Below are positions 1 through 9,835 of a stretch of 64,000 nt of DNA, in pieces (positions within the stretch are counted from its first letter, which is position 1; every line of letters begins with the position of its first letter). The DNA is from Lethocerus indicus. Its lineage: Eukaryota > Arthropoda > Insecta > Hemiptera > Belostomatidae. Where the stretch lies: the NCBI GenBank assembly GCA_019843655.1, contig JACDQD010000006.1, forward strand, positions 19,858,246-19,922,245. Direction: 5' to 3'. A program made the position numbers and the translations under genes. The notes beneath the pieces were generated by a model. The model was not told where the DNA came from. It worked only from the letters and a program-made list of their open reading frames with translations, and did no database searches.

Positions 1-209
1 TGAGTTAACTTCAGTACATTGAGGTTATCAATTATAGGCTTCTGTAAATATGCCAGTTTATTCTTGAGTGTTAACGAATAATTAATTTCACAGAACATAA
101 TATTAAAGCATAATTTGATACTTATAACCTTGCGAAAAATTCGTATCGTAAAGCGAATTGCATGCGGAGGAACGGGAAATAAAATTACAGAGTCTTATTA
201 CTGTTTCAG

Positions 210-338
210 TGGACACGTACAACGGTTCAACTCTCGTTCTAATGAAGGTTGACAGGTCTCAGATGGGAGCCTACCTCTGCATAGCGACCAACGACGTACC
301 TCCAGCAGTTAGCAAGAGGATCACATTAAACGTCAACT
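210..338 (+). CDS. DIP-like Ig-superfamily gene, exon A (end of Ig2)
   Basis: This internal exon encodes the C-terminal half of an Ig domain. The F-strand signature MGAYLCIA carries the second domain cysteine, followed by SNxVPP-like NDVPPAVSKRI and the closing strand ITLNVN. In dpr-interacting proteins (DIPs) and lachesins this is the end of Ig2. The acceptor is ttactgtttcag, ending at 209, and the donor is T|GTAAGT at 339. Two bases (TG) complete a codon begun in an exon left of the window, and one base (T) is carried into the next exon. DIPs are neuronal surface receptors that bind Dpr proteins in synaptic partner matching; that role is family knowledge. The family call rests on all six exons together. 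The upstream acceptor at 190 is a weaker alternative. Confidence 0.85.
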
Positions 339-1862
339 GTAAGTTTTAAATTCGTTGACCGACAGAAACATCATTTCAGTTACCGAATTTATTTATAAGT
401 AGGAGAAGCGGGGATCATAGAATAGCATAAAACGATCGAGTTGGGGCAACAGAATGTTGGTGTATTCATGCATGAGAGCGTTTGTTTGCGTGTACAACTG
501 AACGGAATAGCGGGGCGAGAGGTGAGGATAAATGAAAGGGAATATTGATAAGTGTCGCGCGACTGAATATTTAGCTTCGGGGCGGTCCGGAAGCTCCAGG
601 TTCTTCGCTAATTCCGGGCGGTTATTTAGAAGGTGTGTTCGCGCCGACAGAGGCCGGCATTAATTAGGAGTGTAAACCGCAGAGCGGGCTCCCAGTCAAC
701 CTCCGGCCTGGGGCCTAGGTGTCCACTAAACCTGTGTTCGGGTCTGTTCCCAACACCGATGTGGGTGTTCCCCGCGACCCTGTTACTGCTTAAACCCCCG
801 CCTAACTGCAAACGCCTACTCCCTCCCCCTACAAATTATCCCTCTGTCGCCTACCACCCCCAGCCACATATGGAGCCCGGATGGAACTAATAATAATGAT
901 TATATACAAAACGCGATTAATTTCTAAGCAACAATGTTATCCGAAGGATTGAAAATGTATTATGAAATTTCGAAAATCTGTTTCGAACTGAAGACCGGAA
1001 TCGAACCGTGGGATCCACCAAGCAGTCAAACTCTTATAGACTCCAATCCTTGCTATCCTTAATTCTTCGAAAATTACTAACGCCCCACCATATGTCTCTA
1101 ACAGAATAATCCACAATGAACTAAAAGTCCCATTCGTTCGAGAATTAGCTGCTTACCGGTATAAATCCTTCCATTCCAAATTATCCCTTCATTCCAATCC
1201 CTTAATTCGACAACTTTCCTCGCTTCACCTTCCCGAAAATCCCGTGAGTCGCCTAAAGCGGAGATGGCCACGCGATTTCCTTACGACCTGAGTAAGGGCA
1301 GGAGCGGGAGTACCATCATTGGGTGGCTTCTTCTTCAAGAGTTCAGTGAGTGAGTGTAAAGTTAGAGCACTGTCACTAGATACAATCTAAAAATTGTACT
1401 TGTGACTATATCAATAAATGAAAAAAACTGAAAACCAATTAATAGTAATGTCTAAAAAGGCATTGTCTGTTGGATGATTAGTTTGTCTGTGCTCGATTTT
1501 GTGAACTATTGAAACTGTTGCTATTATTCTGCATTAAATAAGAGTGATTCCACTGTTGGTTCGTTCTTACTTTTTTAATGGATTTCTTATATTTTTATAA
1601 CATCCTGATATTATAGACATAATTATTTGTTATTATAGACCACATACTGTATTATCAGGTGAGATTTTTAACTATTTGTATTTTATTGAGATAACTGCTG
1701 CCATATATAATTGTTCATGTATAATTTGTTATAATGCTGGGCCGATTTTGGAGGGTGTGGGGGGGGGTTTAGCGGTGTATCCGGTCCGTGATGGATTGTC
1801 ACTCGTCACCGACATCTACATCGACATCGCCATAGTGTTATGATCCGTGTGTTACGTTCCAG
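339..1862 (+). other. Intron between exons A and B (phase 1)
   Basis: Noncoding and mostly AT-rich. It contains a GC-rich patch at about 560-890 with overlapping short open frames on both strands and no recognisable domain, and a run of nine G at 1759-1767. A box-B-like string on the minus strand near 997-1007 was considered as a tRNA remnant and not accepted. Confidence 0.75.
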
Positions 1863-2001
1863 TCGCTCCTGTGATCAAAGTGCCCAACCAGCTGCTCGGC
1901 TCTCCGGTAGGCAGTGACGTCACCCTAACCTGCCACATAGAGGCCTACCCCAACACCATTAACTATTGGATGAAGAGCAGGGGCCAAATGCTTCTCAATG
2001 G
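1863..2001 (+). CDS. DIP-like gene, exon B (first half of Ig3)
   Basis: The exon starts after the AG at 1861-1862. Its TC plus the T from exon A makes Phe, giving a joint that reads NVN-F-APVIKVPNQLLG. The conserved 'PVI.VPNQL.G.P.G.DVTL.C' opening of the third Ig domain in DIPs is clear: APVIKVPNQLLGSPVG, then DVTLTCHIEAYP with the B-strand cysteine, then INYWMK with the core tryptophan. It ends in MLLN plus GG before the donor GTAAAT at 2002, so the following intron is phase 2. The 45 full codons keep the frame with exons A and C. The hydrophobic core residues Cys and Trp and the position of the split inside the Ig fold are as expected for the family. Confidence 0.9.
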
Positions 2002-3658
2002 GTAAATGGGCAGTATACCTCATAAATATTTTGAGTTCAATCGTATTTTTATCAATAGGAACACTGTAGGAAGTGTTTTCGATAGTAGATTGCGGTCCCA
2101 TCTGAACAAATTATCGAACCCTTCTAGATAGCTCCATGTATGAATAGAGAAATAAAAGGGCAATTTTTTAAATTTGTAGTTATCAATTTTCAGGATATTG
2201 GTTTATAAATAATCCTATTAGTTAATAATTGCTCTATAAATAAAGTTTACATTTATTCTATCCATAAAATCCTTAGATCTGTGATACTTCTTCCGCCCTG
2301 ATTAATAAATGTACTTCTCAGTACTACTCAGATTTGATCATGCATAAGATCAGTTCTTGCAGTCTGTCCCGTCCCTAAGTGATTTGTTACGGGGGTCACC
2401 ACTGGATTATCTCTGGAAGCTAAGTCAAAATGTAATCTTCTCGGTCTAGACGAAGGAAGAAAGAGAGTGTCGTAATGGCTAATGCTTCTGTCGTACTGAA
2501 TATCTGGTTCGGAGGTAGCCAATGCAGTTTGGAAAACTGTAATGTGTGTCTACGTGACACAAGTTCTCATTTCTGGGCATACTTCCCAGCTATCAACAAG
2601 TTTGTTGGCTTCCCATCTATTGAAATCAAAATTTTATTTTCTCTGTTCACGTTTTATTTTTCCGATTTCATTTCGTATTTTCTACGATTTGAATTTAGTT
2701 TTAGTTTTCCAATATAATTTTCTCGTCTTCGTGAAATATCCGGAAATAATTATTAGTAGTTTTAGTTCATAGAAAAGAAAATAACTATAATATATTAGAT
2801 AGCAGCCATTAATTACACTTGCCAATAAGGAGTTATATCCGTTTATTGCATATTGTTTAGGCACTCTAGTTGGGCAGGGAATTTCTTTACGGTTATGTAC
2901 CGAAACCGAAATGTACAGTGAGAGAGTGTTTTTTTTTATAACTTCTGAAGAAAGATAACGCGTGTAATATCCGATGCATTATTGGGCACGTAGTTTTATT
3001 TATTCGTGATTCCGATAATGGATTCGTTTTAATAGAATAAACGTGCTGAAAGTTAACTTCCGCTCTAGGGTCACTTGATAAGGAGTAACCCTCTTCCTCG
3101 GGCCACATATTCCATTAATGTGTGTGCGTACATGTGTGTTTGTGTGCATCCCAATCAATATGCCACCCCAACGCAATTTCCGGTGTCCCCTCCCCCCTTC
3201 GCAACCCTCTTTGGGCGGCAGTAGCCCAATACTTAGGATTTCCAGATACTTGTGTTGGAATACTTTTTTCGGGAGAAAATATAGTGAGAGGTATTGTCAC
3301 AAAGAAGCGCCAATATAATCTACATTGCTGAACGGTGGTTTTCAAAGTTGTGCAATATGAAATGGGCCTTGTACCCTTTTATCTTTCAATAACCTTTAAT
3401 CTAACTGACTTGAAACCTGATGATGTCTATTGCGAAAGGTAAGAGTTGTTGACTTGAAAGCCATTTTGAATACTTAATATCTCCACATCTGTTAATAATG
3501 TTACCCTGAAGTATAACTTCTTGACACAGGTTTTACAGTAATATGTGTATGTATTAGGTCCTTTCTGCGCCCTCAGTTATAGAATACTGTCGATTTCGTA
3601 TTTCGAACTCTCACTTATTTTATTATTGATGCTAAATACTTGCGTTGTTTGTGTTTAG
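2002..3658 (+). other. Intron between exons B and C (phase 2)
   Basis: AT-rich noncoding sequence with a few chance open frames. A GTGT-rich stretch lies at about 3118-3148 and a short pyrimidine-rich patch at 3180-3220. I see no gene, known repeat or RNA in it. Confidence 0.7.
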
Positions 3659-3807
3659 CGGGAAGCACAACGTGGAGGAATCCCGGCACGGGTACAGAGC
3701 ACACTTGAAGCTCACTGTCAGACGATTCAACACAAGCGACGTGGGCACATACCTGTGCGTCTCCACCAACTCGCTAGGCAGGGCCGAAGGGGCCATCAGG
3801 CTATATG
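3659..3807 (+). CDS. DIP-like gene, exon C (second half of Ig3)
   Basis: The first base (C) after the acceptor gtgtttag completes a Gly codon begun in exon B. The reading frame continues GKHNVEES, then HLKLTVRRF for the E strand, then the F-strand motif TSDVGTYLCVSTNSLG with the second Ig3 cysteine and the classic D.G.Y.C spacing. It ends AIRLY plus one base before the donor GTAAAA at 3808 (phase 1). The 'G.IRLYEI' junction formed with exon D is a hallmark of DIPs. Length is 149 bp. This exon is the strongest single piece of evidence for the Ig assignment. Confidence 0.92.
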
Positions 3808-5166
3808 GTAAAATATCATCCTCCATTAGCTTACTACAAATTTATATCAGATTAACCATTCGCTGATTCAACGATTCAATAATAGTGAATGAAAAAGCTT
3901 AAAACAGGACCGTGGAGTTTGAGAAGGTAAAAGTCGACCTTATAAAGAGGGAATAATAATTAAGCTTCTTTTTTCGTATGAGAAAAATCGCGGAATAAAG
4001 CTCCGGTGTTCAATTTTATTTTTTTTAACGTACCTTATATAGCGCAAGAATTTTCAATTTAAAATAATGTTAACAATGAGTTCACATTTCCCTTAAATTA
4101 ATCGAATTAATTTTAAATTGAGAATGCTCTGAAATATTTGACCCGTAGCCGCTAGGAATAAAATCCGAGGGTGGGGATACCGGGCTTGAAAAATGGTCGG
4201 TTATTTCTACAACACATAAGAACTATTGTATCAAGTCCAATGCTGCGTATGTCTTGAACATATTTCACTTCGCCCGATGTCATTCAACAATAAGAATTGT
4301 TCAACGGGGCAGTTGTTCCATCTCTCGGCGGGCCCCGACTACGGTTTATATTTTCTTGGAAAAGATAAACGAATTCTTGAAACCTGTCAAAATGTCCTTT
4401 CCACGCGCGAACCTCAGAAACGGGGTTAGTTTGTATATCGTGTGTGTATTTAAATATTCGCCGGCGTGTTAAGTTGTTTCAGTTCTCGGTCGGTTTTCAA
4501 AGTTCCAATTTTTGTTTGGTGTACGTTTAGTTCTTAGTGAAATGACGGTCGTATAAATTGTTTGCATTCAAATCGGCTTGCATCCTCTATCCAAACGAGA
4601 CCCAAACTTTTCTAGGACTCATTACGGATTCCCGCAGGGACTCGTAATTCGGATGATTTTATTTTATTTCGCAACTGGTGGTGGAATGCCGGTTCGTGGA
4701 AAATCATCCGTTCGTGCACTCAAATTTGGGGTCGAATCGTTGTCAGCGAGGCGCGCTGGGCTTTAGCGCGCGTTAAATTGAGTCTAGGCGAAAGCAGACG
4801 GGCCGATGAAAGGGGCGATTTATAGTTCCGCCCTTTTTTTTCTTCCTATTTGTGGGTGTGAACAGTGCGGGCGTGTTTTGGGGGTGAGCTCGAATCTGGT
4901 ACTGGTGAAGAGTGATTGACCGAGAGGATCCCTGGCCACCGGTTATTTGTCAGGCCCAGGTCTCTCCGCCATTCATCCATTTGATCCCTCTCCAGTGGGC
5001 GGACCACAACAAACAGGACCATTTACTTAATCCGGCTCCAATTTTTACATTTGTCGACGGCTATTTTCCCCAGCAGTAAATAGCGTCAGCTTTTCTAAAA
5101 AAATATTCCAAGTTGATTAAATTTTATCACTTTAGAATAGTTACAAATCTCTTATTGCCATAAATA

Positions 5167-5253
5167 CTGGGTTGACAACTAAGTAATTGCGGAATTCACC
5201 AACAAGTGGCGTTGTACATATTTTTAAGTACGTCAACATTTTTGCACAGATAA
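5167..5253 (+). repeat. Left terminal inverted repeat of the mariner remnant
   Basis: Bases 5168-5227 match the right end perfectly in inverted orientation. Outside that block the match continues imperfectly through CACAGATAA at about 5245-5253. Confidence 0.9.
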
Positions 5254-5344
5254 GATTCTCTGATATGTTATTATTTTGTCCTTTCTGAAACATTCGGTAT
5301 CAAAATTACATTGACCATTTGTGTGTATAAAAAGCTAAAACACG

Positions 5345-5545
5345 ATGAACCGAATGGAGCATTTCCGTCACATTTTGCTTTATTATTTTCGCAAAGGTGT
5401 TAATAACTCACGGGCTCATAAAAAGTTGTATGCTGTGTACGGCGATGAAGCCTTAAAAGAAGGGCAGTGTCAGTACTGGTTCGCGAAATTCCGGTCGGGG
5501 GATTTTTCATTAAAAGATGAGGAGCGCCCTGGACGTCCAGTGTAG
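5345..5545 (+). pseudogene. Mariner transposase N-terminal fragment
   Basis: A 66-codon open frame starts MNRMEHFRHILLYYFRKG and shows the first helix-turn-helix of a mariner transposase, including YWFAKFRSGDF and the linker LKDEERPGRP, which in intact enzymes precedes the second HTH. A TAG stop at 5543-5545 interrupts it. The same frame then continues for about 38 codons with residues resembling the second HTH (for example NIAEKLNV and IQNHLRL) and runs straight into the right inverted repeat. The whole catalytic domain with its acidic residues is deleted, so no active enzyme is possible. The frame of the DNA-binding part is well kept apart from the single stop. Confidence 0.88.
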
Positions 5546-5657
5546 GTCGATGATGACCAAATAAAAGTCATTATTTATTCGAATCGGCATAGTTCAACAA
5601 GGAACATTGCAGAGAAGCTGAATGTATTTTATACGTGCATTCAAAACCATCTACGGC

Positions 5658-5741
5658 TTATCTGTGCAAAGATGACGTAATTAAAAATATGTACAACGCC
5701 ACTTGTTGGTGAATTCCGCAATTACTTAGTTGTCAACCCAA
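5658..5741 (-). repeat. Right terminal inverted repeat of the mariner remnant
   Basis: The reverse complement of 5681-5740 equals 5168-5227 over all 60 bases. The inner 5658-5680 pairs imperfectly with the left end. The truncated transposase frame ends directly against it. Confidence 0.9.
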
Positions 5742-6560
5742 TATCTACAATAGAACACGTTATCGTACTGAATTTAATTTATAACCATTACGATTGTATA
5801 TAAATATATTTAAGGAATTAAGATGTATATTTCGTACATTACGAATTGTGAAAATAATGAAAGCTACTGTTGGTGTCATTAAACCTCTCAGTATAAACAA
5901 GGAAAGTAAAGAAGTACTCTCGCGGATTTGTCTCTCGGGAAGATGGGAGAGGCGATGTGAGGTATAATCTCGGGGATATATGTGCCGAGCGGTTCACATC
6001 GAATGCCGACTCCGTCTCCCCTCAGTGTAGAGAGCGCATGTCCCCCGCCCTGTTAAACTAGTGTCCCCGCGGTTCATACCCTAAGAAAGTTACATCTGTT
6101 ACCGGCGACAACCGGCCCTCTCCCACCTAATGAGAGCGGTCATCAGCTGTCACCTCATTAACTACAACGGGCCTCGCTAATACCCGAGAGACATCCTTCC
6201 TTCCGCTCATTAAAACATGTTGCAGGCCGAATTATATGCTGTCTCCCCCCCCTCCCCGCCACTCCCACATGCGTGCAGCCTGCTAATAAAAAACCGACTA
6301 TAATGCCCTTCCTCGGAAAGTTCCTCGACGCATTATGAAACGATATTATAATTACACTTGTGGTCTCTCCATTCATCCGACCCAGTTCAGCTGGGTGTTT
6401 CGCCATCGTCTGCGTACAATAACCGTGCGGGAACAGTTCGTGTTGCATATCCTGATGTATGAACGGAGACCACAGGTAAGAAAATCCCATTCTCGGTTAA
6501 TCATCCTTCCATAAAAATCCATTGTTTATCTCTGGGTGTTGTCGTTGGCGTGGTTCTATT

Positions 6561-6641
6561 ATCGGGTATTGTGTATTTACAATCATAAAAGAATTCCTGT
6601 TGATCCAAAATTTATTGAAAAAAGTTTATTTTTAGTAATCT
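6561..6641 (+). repeat. Left flank of repeat family A, copy 1
   Basis: About 80 bp beginning ATCGGGTATTGTGTATTTAC aligns almost without gaps to 57929-58008, including CCTGTTGATC, ATTTATTG and AAAAGTTTATTTT. In both places it leads directly into the first 70-bp unit. It is therefore part of the mobile or duplicated element and not local sequence. Confidence 0.85.
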
Positions 6642-7200
6642 AGTTAATCGGTGCAAGTGCACTACACGAACTTTAGTTAAGTACATATCCGCACCACCCT
6701 CAGGGGGCGCTAGTTTATCGGTACAAGTGCACCGAACGAACTTTAGTTAAGCACATATCCGAAACACCCTCAGGGGGCGCTAGTTTATCTGTACAAGTGC
6801 ACCGAACGAACTTTAGTTAAGTACATTTCCGCACCACCCTCAGGGGCGCTAGTTTATCTGTACAAGTGCACCGAACGAACTTTAGTTAAGTACATTTCCG
6901 CACCACCCTCAGGGGGCGCTAGTTTATCGGTACAAGTGCACCGAACGAACTTTAGTTAAGTACATTTCCGCACCACCCTCAGGGGGCGCTAGTTTATCGG
7001 TACAAGTGCACCGAACGAACTTTAGTTAAGTACATTTCCGCACCACCCTCAGGGGGCGCTAGTTTATCGGTACAAGTGCACCGAACGAACTTTAGTTAAG
7101 TACATTTCCGCACCACCCTCAGGGGGCGCTAGTTTATCTGTACAAGTGCACCGAACGAACTTTAGTTAAGTACATTTCCGCACCACCCTCAGGGAGCGCT
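6642..7200 (+). repeat. Tandem array 1: eight 70-bp units with CTCF-like cores
   Basis: Eight direct units lie head to tail: 6642-6711, 6712-6781, 6782-6850 (69 bp, one G lost), 6851-6920, 6921-6990, 6991-7060, 7061-7130 and 7131-7200. Each reads AGTTTATCGG, then CAAGTGCACC, then GAACTTTAGTTAAG, then TTCCGCACCACCC, and ends TCAGGGGGCGCT. Units 3-8 are nearly identical, which suggests recent homogenisation; units 1 and 2 are more diverged. The first unit starts with AGTTAATC instead of AGTTTATC, and the same AGTTAATC follows the last unit. Six units have the intact core AGGGGGCGCT. The repeats are contiguous, so this is not a CRISPR array. Confidence 0.95.
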
Positions 7201-7341
7201 AGTTAATCTATATCAAATAATTTTTATTTATAGAAAGCAAAACTTTCATAGACAAATACAATCCTAAGACAATACAAGTGACAGTGACAAGTGCACTGAG
7301 GATGCGCATAAAATATGAAAAGTGCCAAAGTGACTAACACC

Positions 7342-7378
7342 GCTACTGAAGATGGCGAGTAGCCGAAACCGGTTTAGC
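7342..7378 (+). ncRNA. Hammerhead-ribozyme-like motif
   Basis: The string contains the hammerhead core blocks in order: CTGAAGA (7346-7352, fits CUGANGA), a 3-bp stem II GGC/GCC (7354-7356 and 7362-7364) with loop GAGTA, GAA (7365-7367), then ACCGGT (7368-7373), which is self-complementary and would form a minimal stem III, most easily between two copies. T7374 is the predicted cleavage-site base. GCTA (7342-7345) pairs perfectly with TAGC (7375-7378) as stem I. One extra T (7353) sits between the core and stem II. Short stem III and this layout resemble the hammerheads described in Penelope-like and other retroelements; that link is from general knowledge. Cleavage activity is not shown. Confidence 0.5.
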
Positions 7379-8626
7379 AAAAGACCAAACCAGCGAGAGG
7401 AGGCAGCAACACACGAAATCTACGGAAATGTATTCCTTGAATGAATTCGAATTTCTGTTCTTTTAATTTTATCATTATAATTGATATGATTGAAACTTCC
7501 AGGTAATATAAACTAAACTGCAATTTGTGTAACAATATGTGTCATAATTAAAATATTATTCTAGTTTCTATCGTTTATTAATAAACCACACTTACTAATT
7601 TCTATCATTATTTTTAGGCCATAACGTAGCGCGTAAAACCAAATTTTTATATATGATGATTAATCTTAGGAATAAATCCTATTCCACCCATTTTAATAAG
7701 ATGTAATAACCCCTACTGCTGTATACACCTTTCTTCCAGATCACTAAGTGTCGGAATAAATCTTTCGGTTGGTGCTTAATCATCGCTGCTGGCCCGAAGA
7801 AATTAAAATAATAATACACGAAGAAGGAAAGAAAACGGGCGAAGATTAAGGAAAAAAGAGGGAAGAGGAGAAACATGAGAAATAAACCTGGGCGGAAACG
7901 AAGTAATTAAAAATTTAACCCCTCAATAATGCTCCCTGTCTGGAGAGAGAGATGGAGAGAGACAGAGAGAAAGAGAGAGGGAAGCCGGCTTTAGGGCTGA
8001 ATCCGGTGGGGGCTGAAACACGGGACAGGGCGGTGCAATCCAAGATTAAGTAGATATCGTCCAGCCGGCCGTAAAACAGGGAAATCAGTTGGGCCTGACT
8101 GAAGGGTTGTGCATAAAAAAAAACTGCAGCTTGGGGGTGCGCCATTCTCCAAATCATTTTTACGATCAACCCCCGCTCACCCTCCCAACACCGCTCAGCC
8201 CCTTTTATCTTAACCGACGAGAAGTCTCCGATTCCTTATCTCTCCCCGAATCCCCACTAGGCAACCTCGGTTTAGCAATCTCCTTCCCGGCTTTAATAAT
8301 CTTAAAAATAAATAAATTAAAAAATATATATGTAAAAGTTAGCGAGAGTATCACCATAGTGCAAAAGGAGCATAGGATACGTTCCCGGAAGTTTACGTCA
8401 ATACCGGCCACAAGACCCGTCGAAGAGAGTTTTTCTTATGCCAACAACTTTTAGCTTTCGTCTCTGTGCTTTATTTGAAGAATACGGTTTTTAAAACAAT
8501 GACCTATTATTATTGTCTTCGTTAATAGAAACTGTAGAATGTTATCGAATTACTAATAATTTTTCACAGACTAATAATTTTTCCAACTTCGCACAGAAAA
8601 TATAATAAAATTAGTTGTTTTTACAG

Positions 8627-8683
8627 AAATCAAGATCCCGACTACAACCACGACAACAACAACAGAGCCAACCACAACAACAG
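8627..8683 (+). CDS. DIP-like gene, exon D (Thr-rich linker)
   Basis: AA plus the G from exon C gives Glu, so the junction reads AIRLY-EIKIP followed by a run of threonines interrupted by EP. DIPs have the same LYEI.PTT pattern after Ig3. The acceptor ttgtttttacag ends at 8626 and the donor GTAACG starts at 8684. The exon is 57 bp with phase 1 at both ends, so it can be skipped without changing frame. A threonine-rich, probably O-glycosylated spacer between the last Ig domain and the membrane anchor is the likely role. A second frame encoding a Gln-rich peptide is a shadow, because it does not fit the splice phases. Confidence 0.88.
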
Positions 8684-9125
8684 GTAACGGAGACAAATCT
8701 CATTATGAGAAATAATGTATATAATACGCTAATTAAAACCATGCATTACTATGTACCAAGAGCATGTTTACTAAAAATATATTGTCTGACAGCAAAAAAA
8801 GTTCATATTTAGTGCTAGTACCATTTATTGTGAAATGGATTTTAAGCAAGCATTAAGATACGACCGTTTTAATGAATACCTTAACGTTTTAAATACCCTT
8901 GAAATATTGCTGGGCCCATTAAGGGTCTGACACTCTTTTAAGTTCAACACTGAAAATGTATTATCACTTTTTATTAGGAAATCTATAAATAAAGCGCCTA
9001 TTTCTGCAATTGGGTGAATGTGCCTAGTTTTTATACAGTTACTCAGATTTCTTCCGCTGAACATTTATTATATTTATTACATTACGGCCCAATATTGAAC
9101 GCTAAAACGCCACGTTCTGTTTCAG
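8684..9125 (+). other. Intron between exons D and E (phase 1)
   Basis: AT-rich, 442 bp, with no feature beyond the splice sites. It ends in the acceptor ctgtttcag. Confidence 0.8.
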
Positions 9126-9167
9126 TGGAAATTACAACTACAAAGACAACGTTCCCTCCGACTCCAG
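9126..9167 (+). CDS. DIP-like gene, exon E (second Thr/Pro linker)
   Basis: This 42-bp exon lies between the acceptor ctgtttcag (ending 9125) and the donor GTAATC (from 9168). In frame it reads V-EITTTKTTFPPTP plus one base. It is again phase 1 at both ends, so it extends the Thr-rich stalk by 14 residues and can be included or skipped freely. Support comes from good splice sites, the composition matching exon D and the frame kept into exon F. Being so short, it is less certain than its neighbours. Confidence 0.75.
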
Positions 9168-9617
9168 GTAATCAACAATTTCTCATTTCTTTTCATTGTG
9201 AAACATCATTTTCTATTTGCACAAAATTTACTCTTAATTAAAGTCAACGGTGATAAACGGTTTTGTAAGCATTACAGTTTCAATAATGATTTAAAATAAC
9301 TGTCAACGGTGTTGTGACGATAGGAAATATTTTTTTTCAATAATTGTACTACTAATATCGATTAACTTTCTGAAGAATCAAGTTCGGATTCATGGAGAAC
9401 ATTCTTCTTGAGCTGGCAGCGTGTTAACTTGACAATTGTTGGGACTTTTGTGACATTCTCGGATTGTATTCTAACAACTGACTACTCAATACTTCTTTTA
9501 CTCCCTGAATAAAGCACATTTCAATTGTTGTTGGGAATGAAAGGAAAATTACGCAAAATTGTAATCCGCGCGATTCAATTGTATTTTTTTCAAGGTTTTT
9601 CTTATTTTTCTTCGTAG
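9168..9617 (+). other. Intron between exons E and F (phase 1)
   Basis: AT-rich, 450 bp. A T-rich tract (tttcttatttttcttcgtag) leads to the last acceptor. No other feature seen. Confidence 0.8.
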
Positions 9618-9835
9618 GGCTGGACCTGGGCGGCGAGTACGGCGAGAGAGACGACTTCGAAGAGGAGGACAACGATCTGAACGAGGTGGACACTTCGAGC
9701 GTAATGACGGGCAGCAGCCACCACCACCAGCACAAGCAGGAGCACCACCTCCAACAGGCCAGAGGAACAGGACATAGTCACTGCTCCTCGACCGTTTTGA
9801 TAACAGTTCTGTTGGCCGCACTTGCTCTCAGGTGA
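9618..9835 (+). CDS. DIP-like gene, last exon F (stalk and GPI-anchor signal)
   Basis: GG plus the carried G makes Gly, and the frame runs 71 more residues to TGA at 9833-9835. The order is LDLGGEYGERDD, an acidic stretch (FEEEDNDLNEVD), a His/Gln-rich stretch (SSHHHQHKQEHHLQQ), small residues GTGHSHCSS, and a hydrophobic tail TVLITVLLAALAL ending in a single Arg. A short hydrophobic C-terminus with no cytoplasmic part after a small-residue patch is the layout of a GPI attachment signal, and DIPs are GPI-anchored. The attachment site is probably within GHSHCSS; that is inference. All six exons add up to 734 bp and keep one frame. Several longer minus-strand open frames here are shadows. Confidence 0.9.

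Larger units (their letters stand above)
5167..5741 (+). mobile_element. Non-autonomous mariner (Tc1/mariner) remnant
   Basis: The 575-bp element is flanked by TA on both sides (5165-5166 and 5742-5743), the mariner target duplication. Its ends are perfect inverted repeats over 60 bp (5168-5227 against 5681-5740), with imperfect pairing extending to about 5253 and 5658. The outermost base differs (C at 5167, so no match to the final A at 5741). The end begins TGGGTTGACAACTAAGTAAT, like known insect mariners. Inside is only the N-terminal DNA-binding part of the transposase; the catalytic DDD region is missing. It cannot move by itself but could be mobilised by a transposase that recognises its ends. 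It sits inside an intron of the DIP-like gene. Confidence 0.92.
3808..8626 (+). other. Long intron between exons C and D (phase 1), rich in mobile elements
   Basis: The 4.8-kb intron holds a mariner remnant (5167-5741), a 70-bp tandem array with its left flank (6561-7200) and a hammerhead-like motif (7342-7378), each listed separately. The remainder has GC-richer stretches at 4680-5040 and 5930-6520 and a purine-rich patch at 7941-7981. I find no extra Ig exon. Confidence 0.75.

Noticed and set aside
980..1075. tRNA or tRNA-derived SINE on the minus strand
   Set aside because: GGTTCGATTCC (reverse of 997-1007) looks like box B, and an A-box-like string lies about 50 bases away, but the T-arm and acceptor stem do not pair.
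6642..7200. CRISPR array
   Set aside because: The 70-bp units are contiguous with no variable spacers, and the setting is a eukaryotic intron.
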